Source: Chthoniobacterales bacterium (GTDB lineage: Bacteria; Verrucomicrobiota; Verrucomicrobiia; Chthoniobacterales; JACTMZ01). Taken from it: 17,506 nt of DNA. The stretch spans positions 1 to 17,506 of the forward strand of contig JAFMJK010000020.1 in NCBI GenBank assembly GCA_017853515.1. Direction: 5' to 3'. The translations under genes were made by a program, and so were the position numbers. A model generated the notes under the pieces. The model was not told where the DNA came from. It saw only the letters and a program-made list of their open reading frames with translations, and made no database searches. How positions within the stretch are numbered: position 1 is the first letter of the stretch; each line of letters begins with the position of its first letter. This document shows, piece after piece, positions 14,601 to 17,506 of the stretch.

Positions 14601-17163
14601 GCTCCGGCACCGGTTTTCCGTCGGGCTGAACAGCGACGACTTGCAGCGTAACTTCATCGCCCGCGCGGACCACCTGCTGTTCACCGCGCTTGATGCCGAG
14701 GTAAAAGTCGGACGATTCGCGGGTGAATTCGGCGGTGCGCGAGACCGTCTGCTGGTTGATGTCGGTCACCTCGGCGGTAAGCACGCCCCGGAACGGCGCC
14801 AGCGAGGGCGACGGCAGAGCCGGGCTCAGGTCCATCGGGTTCCCCTCCGTGATTTTGCCTTCACCGCGCAAGGTGAGAGGCTTTCCTTCCCCCGGCTCGC
14901 CCTCGTCGTCCGCCGGCGAGAGGAACTGGAAGTTGCCAAATCCCTCCGGCGCAAAAAACGTCTGGAAGTAGCGCAGGGACCAGCGCACTTCGGCATCGGT
15001 GACTTTTCCGCCGAAGAAGTATTTCCCGCTCACTTGCGCGACCGGAGCGGGTGCACCGGCCGGGAATTCCGCGGCCATCTGCAGATCGACCTCGAAAGCA
15101 TCGGGTTGGTAGGCGGCGACAAGAAATGAGGCCGAAGCCGAACCTGAACCGACTTCGCTCAAGGCGATGCTGTAACGCCCGAGCGGACCGGCGGGCAGCA
15201 CCAAGGCCGAATCAAAAGCCCCGCGGTCGTCCGACTGCGCGGTGGCCGTGGCCACGGTGTTGAATTCCGGATCGCGCAGCTGCAATTCGACTTCGCGTGC
15301 CGGGGGAAATCCGGTGCCGTCCTCGTCCACAGCCCGCAGGTAGCCCTTGATGCGCACCGTTTCGCCCGGTTGGTAAAGCGGCCGGTCGGTGAAGATCATG
15401 CCGCGCAGGTCTGACGCCCCGGAATCGTCGATTCTCCAATCGGAGAACCACGCACCGGTGGTCAGGGTCTGCGCATCCGGTCCCATGCGCAGGAGACATG
15501 TGTCCCCGCCCGACTTCGCCACGAGCCAGCGTGGAACGCTTTGATAGGAGAGGGAGGCCGAGCCCTCGGGACCGGTCTTTGCTGCGGCGATTTTTTCGTA
15601 TTTCTCGTCGAGAAGTTCGACTTGGACTCCATCGAGCGGGTTTCCGGTGCCGCAGGAGAAAACACGGGCTCCGATCGTATGGCCGGACTTGGTCCAGAGA
15701 ACGCCCAAGTCGGATAGCTGGATGAGCGCCTGGGCTGCGCATTTTTTTCCGCCGACTTCGGCGAGGGGCGCGCCGGTGATCTCGAGATAGATTATCCCCG
15801 CTTTTCTCCCGCCGAGGATCCGCTTCCAGTCCAACTCCGTCACGCACGCCTTGTCTACCTGCGGCGCGGCCACGGCGATGGTTTCGTCGGCGATGGTTTT
15901 TCCGGTGAAGCCCGAGGTAGGGATGGGGACCTCGTTGGAATACTGCCATCCGTGCTCCTTGAAGGCGGAGAGCGCGCGCAAGGCCTGGTCCGGCGCGAGA
16001 AGCACGGCGCGCACTTTCAGCGACAGCAGGTTGACCGACTTCACCGGCAAGACGCCGCGGCCGCCGAGGATTTGCGACATGGTCAATTCGGGCAGATAAA
16101 GCCGCGGCGGCACGGGATTGAAGACGAGGGCAAGCTCCCGCTCTCCGGCGAAAGGTTCGCCCGATCCGGACGCCACTGCATCGCCGATGCGCAACATGTA
16201 TTCTTTTCCGATCTCGAATTTCCCGCGGACCGTAGCCGTGTCATAGCTCACTTCCCACGCGAGGCCGGGGATCTCCGGTTCGATGCGGAAAAAGTTCGCC
16301 GCGGTCTCGGCCGTGATGTCCGGCGCCAAGCTCCGGTCGAAGACGATGGTGGCAGTGGGTCCCGAGTTGATGTAGTTGCCGCATTCGACTTTTTGAACCT
16401 TCAGCGGACTGACTTGCCCGACGGCGATTTCGCTGTCCCCGGCGAGTTTCGGCCCGCCATCAATCGAGGGCAGGCCTGCTTTGACCAACAGCTTCCATGC
16501 GTCCGAAATCGGCAGCGGCGAGGCCGGGCTGACCACGATGCGCGCCGTGGTGTCGCGCGCGTCCGGTTGGGCCGACGGATCCGCTGCCAGCTTCCACCGC
16601 AGGTTCCAGTCGTCCGATTGCGCCGGAACATGGAAGTAATCCTCCGGCGTGACGGCCCGCACCACGGCCGGCACTTTCGTGCCCGCGCTGTCGACGAACT
16701 CAAAAAACGAGGCGTCCGGAACAACCGGCAAGTTGAACGCGATGCGCACGCCGACGTTCGGCGGGACGCTGCTCTCGGACCCGAGATCGCCGCCTGTTTG
16801 CGTGATGCCGAACGCCGGCGTGCTCACGGTGGCGGAAAAATCTCCGGCCACTCCCTCGCGCAGGCTCGCGCGCCACGTGCCGCCGAGCGGCAGCGGTCCG
16901 CGCGGAGTGAAAACGCCGCTGCGCGTGCTCAACCAGGTGAAATCACCCGGAAGGTCCGGCTGGAACACAATCGGCGATTGCGCCGCGGGTCCGAGTTCGT
17001 CGCTCGGCACCATCGGCTTTGCAAAGCGGAACTCGAGCGTGGAGGCCGGCTGCAACTCGCCCGATTCGGGAATCATGGTCACGCTCGGTTCGGCCGCGCG
17101 CACCGGGACAAAAAAAATCGCGGCAACAGCCGCGACGACGAAAGCAGGTCGGATTGTTTTCAT
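11605..17163 (-). CDS. yfhM: Bacterial alpha-2-macroglobulin with thioester (YfhM-type)
   Basis: A large periplasmic protease trap of 1852 aa (E. coli YfhM is about 1650). When a protease cuts its bait region, the protein changes shape and binds the attacker through an internal thioester. The thioester motif GCAEQ is intact: Cys1388 and Gln1391, in EYPYGCAEQ. Other family marks are IFTDRPLYQPGETVRIKGYL (about 588-607), DKSSYNPGETARILLKTP (about 962), FYAVDDGVVSLVGFERPNP, the core domain around Trp1180 (WLPSLVTGADGKVTARF), and the C-terminal domain ending YRPEKFGLG. The N-terminus MKTIRPAFVVAAVAAIFFVP ending VRA-AEPS is an ordinary signal peptide with no lipobox Cys, unlike lipoprotein YfhM. 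ATG 17163 is the natural start. First gene of an operon with pbpC, an arrangement also known from E. coli. Confidence 0.97.
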   Translation of the reverse strand: MKTIRPAFVVAAVAAIFFVPVRAAEPSVTMIPESGELQPASTLEFRFAKPMVPSDELGPAAQSPIVFQPDLPGDFTWLSTRSGVFTPRGPLPLGGTWRASLREGVAGDFSATVSTPAFGITQTGGDLGSESSVPPNVGVRIAFNLPVVPDASFFEFVDSAGTKVPAVVRAVTPEDYFHVPAQSDDWNLRWKLAADPSAQPDARDTTARIVVSPASPLPISDAWKLLVKAGLPSIDGGPKLAGDSEIAVGQVSPLKVQKVECGNYINSGPTATIVFDRSLAPDITAETAANFFRIEPEIPGLAWEVSYDTATVRGKFEIGKEYMLRIGDAVASGSGEPFAGERELALVFNPVPPRLYLPELTMSQILGGRGVLPVKSVNLLSLKVRAVLLAPDQALRALSAFKEHGWQYSNEVPIPTSGFTGKTIADETIAVAAPQVDKACVTELDWKRILGGRKAGIIYLEITGAPLAEVGGKKCAAQALIQLSDLGVLWTKSGHTIGARVFSCGTGNPLDGVQVELLDEKYEKIAAAKTGPEGSASLSYQSVPRWLVAKSGGDTCLLRMGPDAQTLTTGAWFSDWRIDDSGASDLRGMIFTDRPLYQPGETVRIKGYLRAVDEDGTGFPPAREVELQLRDPEFNTVATATAQSDDRGAFDSALVLPAGPLGRYSIALSEVGSGSASASFLVAAYQPDAFEVDLQMAAEFPAGAPAPVAQVSGKYFFGGKVTDAEVRWSLRYFQTFFAPEGFGNFQFLSPADDEGEPGEGKPLTLRGEGKITEGNPMDLSPALPSPSLAPFRGVLTAEVTDINQQTVSRTAEFTRESSDFYLGIKRGEQQVVRAGDEVTLQVVAVQPDGKPVPEPVDVKVNIWRWRYNVVRELGAGGAMTFRTETIEEPSLEQAARTLAPVKEGDVWTAGDGKTLVFKPSELGHHRIRVTARDTGGREVVSESSFYVSGAGDTVWDYRDPYSIDLVPDKSSYNPGETARILLKTPIEGEAMVNVQRGDAILRSLRVPVTGNAPVLEIPLGESDAPNVTVTAVILRGSEASRRKFPMPEYRFGSCDLRIEQPGRVLAVSIGSPEKRVQPGEEIECTIQVNNHQGQPVSGAGVTFYAVDDGVVSLVGFERPNPLEVFLQPVADRVLIGLSLADLLPEDPEDLAFGNKGYLIGGGGQDGPVALRENFPGTACWLPSLVTGADGKVTARFTAPDALTRYRLVAVAAAGTDAFGSAESAVEIAKPLMLLPSLGQFANEGDDLVARAVIRNETGTEGEVEVALRTPEGTQNKKLRIASGASAAADFPLRFAQPGDVELEWTARMTTNGQTFSDGAKTLLPVGSPMVKLNETYLPQLGKKTNDLLADVNPQLVEGRGSVAVTVANTRLVALGKGAEYLVEYPYGCAEQKTSSLVPWIVMPVLGPLMPGFARDAAEVERVKNQTIHEIFELQTADGGIGFWPGSTKSSLFASAWAGIVLSMASSQETSLPRGWDNLLDYLAKSLRGLSEDKSELQLSERAYAAYALVLGGRAEAAYHEELFRRRAELPRDARAVLAVAIAASGGPREMTAKLLSDREPAPGDSSPFGDAARERAIRLLAVCLLEPQGKEIGPLVAEVLKLGSRGRPATTQSSAWTLLALAAYRDSIENKQKGPRDAKGEFVAGTESTLFEVSTKKPAAEKIFAISPGAGASQGLAVENPTEAPLYGQTTFDVYPPLGEQPRQDRGFAVSRSYRKIAADGSLVPAENLRVGDRVVVTLRVESTKPSHFVAVDDPLPSILEAVNPEFVSRQSGESKPGNYDSWVSHRETRSDRVLYFCDMLPPGAHTFEYLARVRVAGKAAAGATKAEAMYRPEKFGLGTIDRLSSAPAIAP

Positions 17164-17263
17164 GAGGAAACGGGCCTCATTTTAGGTCCCCGGGAGCGGC
17201 AGGCGAGCGGATTGCGGGCATTCCTTTATTTTCCGGGACCTCTCTGCTATTGGTTCGAGGTTT
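17164..17263. promoter_or_regulatory. Divergent promoter region, macroglobulin operon / SET gene
   Basis: The 100 bp between ATG 17163 (minus) and ATG 17264 (plus) must serve both genes. On the minus strand TAAAAT (17179-17184) is a plausible -10 about 15 nt before the ATG, without a clear -35. A 7-bp inverted repeat, AGGTCCC (17184-17190) and GGGACCT (17235-17241), brackets the centre and could bind a regulator. On the plus strand GAGG ends 3 nt before the ATG, close for a ribosome binding site. Confidence 0.4.
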
Positions 17264-17506
17264 ATGCCTGCCAAAAAAGCCAAGAAAATGCCCCCTCGGA
17301 AGACCCGCAGCGAATGGGCCGCCGTGCGCGGCTCGAAAATCCACGGTCGCGGGATGTTCGCCTCGAAAGAAATCCCGCGCGGCACGCGCATCATCGAATA
17401 CACCGGCGAGCGCATCACCAAGGCGGAGGGGTGGCGCCGCGAGCTGAAGCGCCAAGAGCGCGCCGAGCGCGGCGGTGACGGTTGCATTTACATTTTCGAA
17501 CTCAAT
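17264..17506 (+). CDS. SET-domain protein (putative lysine methyltransferase), N-terminal part
   Basis: The frame opens at ATG 17264 and runs off the right edge after 81 codons. Residues 1-15 are basic (MPAKKAKKMPPRKTR). From about residue 22 the start of a SET domain is clear: VRGSKIHGRGMFASKEIPRG (the S-adenosylmethionine-binding G-x-G region), then IIEYTGERIT and CIYIFELN. SET proteins methylate lysine side chains; in Chlamydia a SET protein modifies histone-like proteins, which makes DNA-binding or ribosomal proteins possible substrates here. The catalytic NHSC and Tyr motifs lie beyond the window, so activity cannot be judged. It is divergent from the macroglobulin gene. Alternative in-frame ATGs exist at codons 9 and 31, but the upstream one keeps the whole domain and has GAGG before it. 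Confidence 0.9.
   Translation, partial: MPAKKAKKMPPRKTRSEWAAVRGSKIHGRGMFASKEIPRGTRIIEYTGERITKAEGWRRELKRQERAERGGDGCIYIFELN

Noticed and set aside
15952..17478. 508-codon plus-strand frame crossing the macroglobulin start and the SET gene
   Set aside because: It is antisense to the macroglobulin N-terminus, then continues in a different frame from the SET domain; no recognisable protein.

Overview
The window is GC-rich and densely coding, and reads as chromosomal DNA of a Gram-negative bacterium of the PVC group, most likely Verrucomicrobiota. The Gram-negative call rests on a periplasmic alpha-2-macroglobulin with PBP1C, an O-antigen-ligase-type protein and a putative lipoprotein. The PVC call is an inference from the GLSLGEF active site of FabD, the SET-domain gene, the FecR/CHASE2-cyclase pair and a palindromic intergenic repeat whose translation (GGHRPPLQ) I associate with verrucomicrobial genomes. 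No rRNA, tRNA, CRISPR, insertion sequence or phage gene is visible.

Layout. 1-1786 (minus strand): fabD (malonyl-CoA:ACP transacylase), then nadA (quinolinate synthase, cut by the left edge). A 70-bp nested-palindrome repeat lies between them, 2 nt past the fabD stop. 1905-5108: a membrane CHASE2-class III adenylate cyclase (+) converges, with a 6-bp gap, on a secreted FecR-domain protein with a glycine-rich tail (-). 5197-8192 (+): a polytopic O-antigen-ligase-family protein with C-terminal TPR-like repeats, then an Ala-rich, Ser/Pro-linker exported protein (possible lipoprotein) of unknown function. 8218-17163 (-): a tight three-gene unit transcribed from the right, in the order alpha-2-macroglobulin (1852 aa, intact thioester), PBP1C (ATGA overlap), BaiN/HI0933-type flavoprotein (4-nt gap). 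17264-17506 (+): the start of a SET-domain protein, divergent from the macroglobulin.

How the genes may work together. The macroglobulin-PBP1C pair is the known periplasmic defence and repair module: the first traps proteases and the second is thought to rebuild breached peptidoglycan. The cyclase and FecR protein both have predicted exported domains and could form an envelope sensor with cAMP output; this is inference from domains and adjacency. The ligase-like protein and the lipoprotein add to an envelope theme. fabD and nadA are housekeeping genes.

No wholly new defence or mobile system is evident. The items most worth following are the nested-palindrome repeat, the FecR/CHASE2-cyclase pair, the unassigned exported protein at 7134-8192, the flavoprotein attached to the macroglobulin-PBP1C unit, and the SET protein with its lysine-rich N-terminus.
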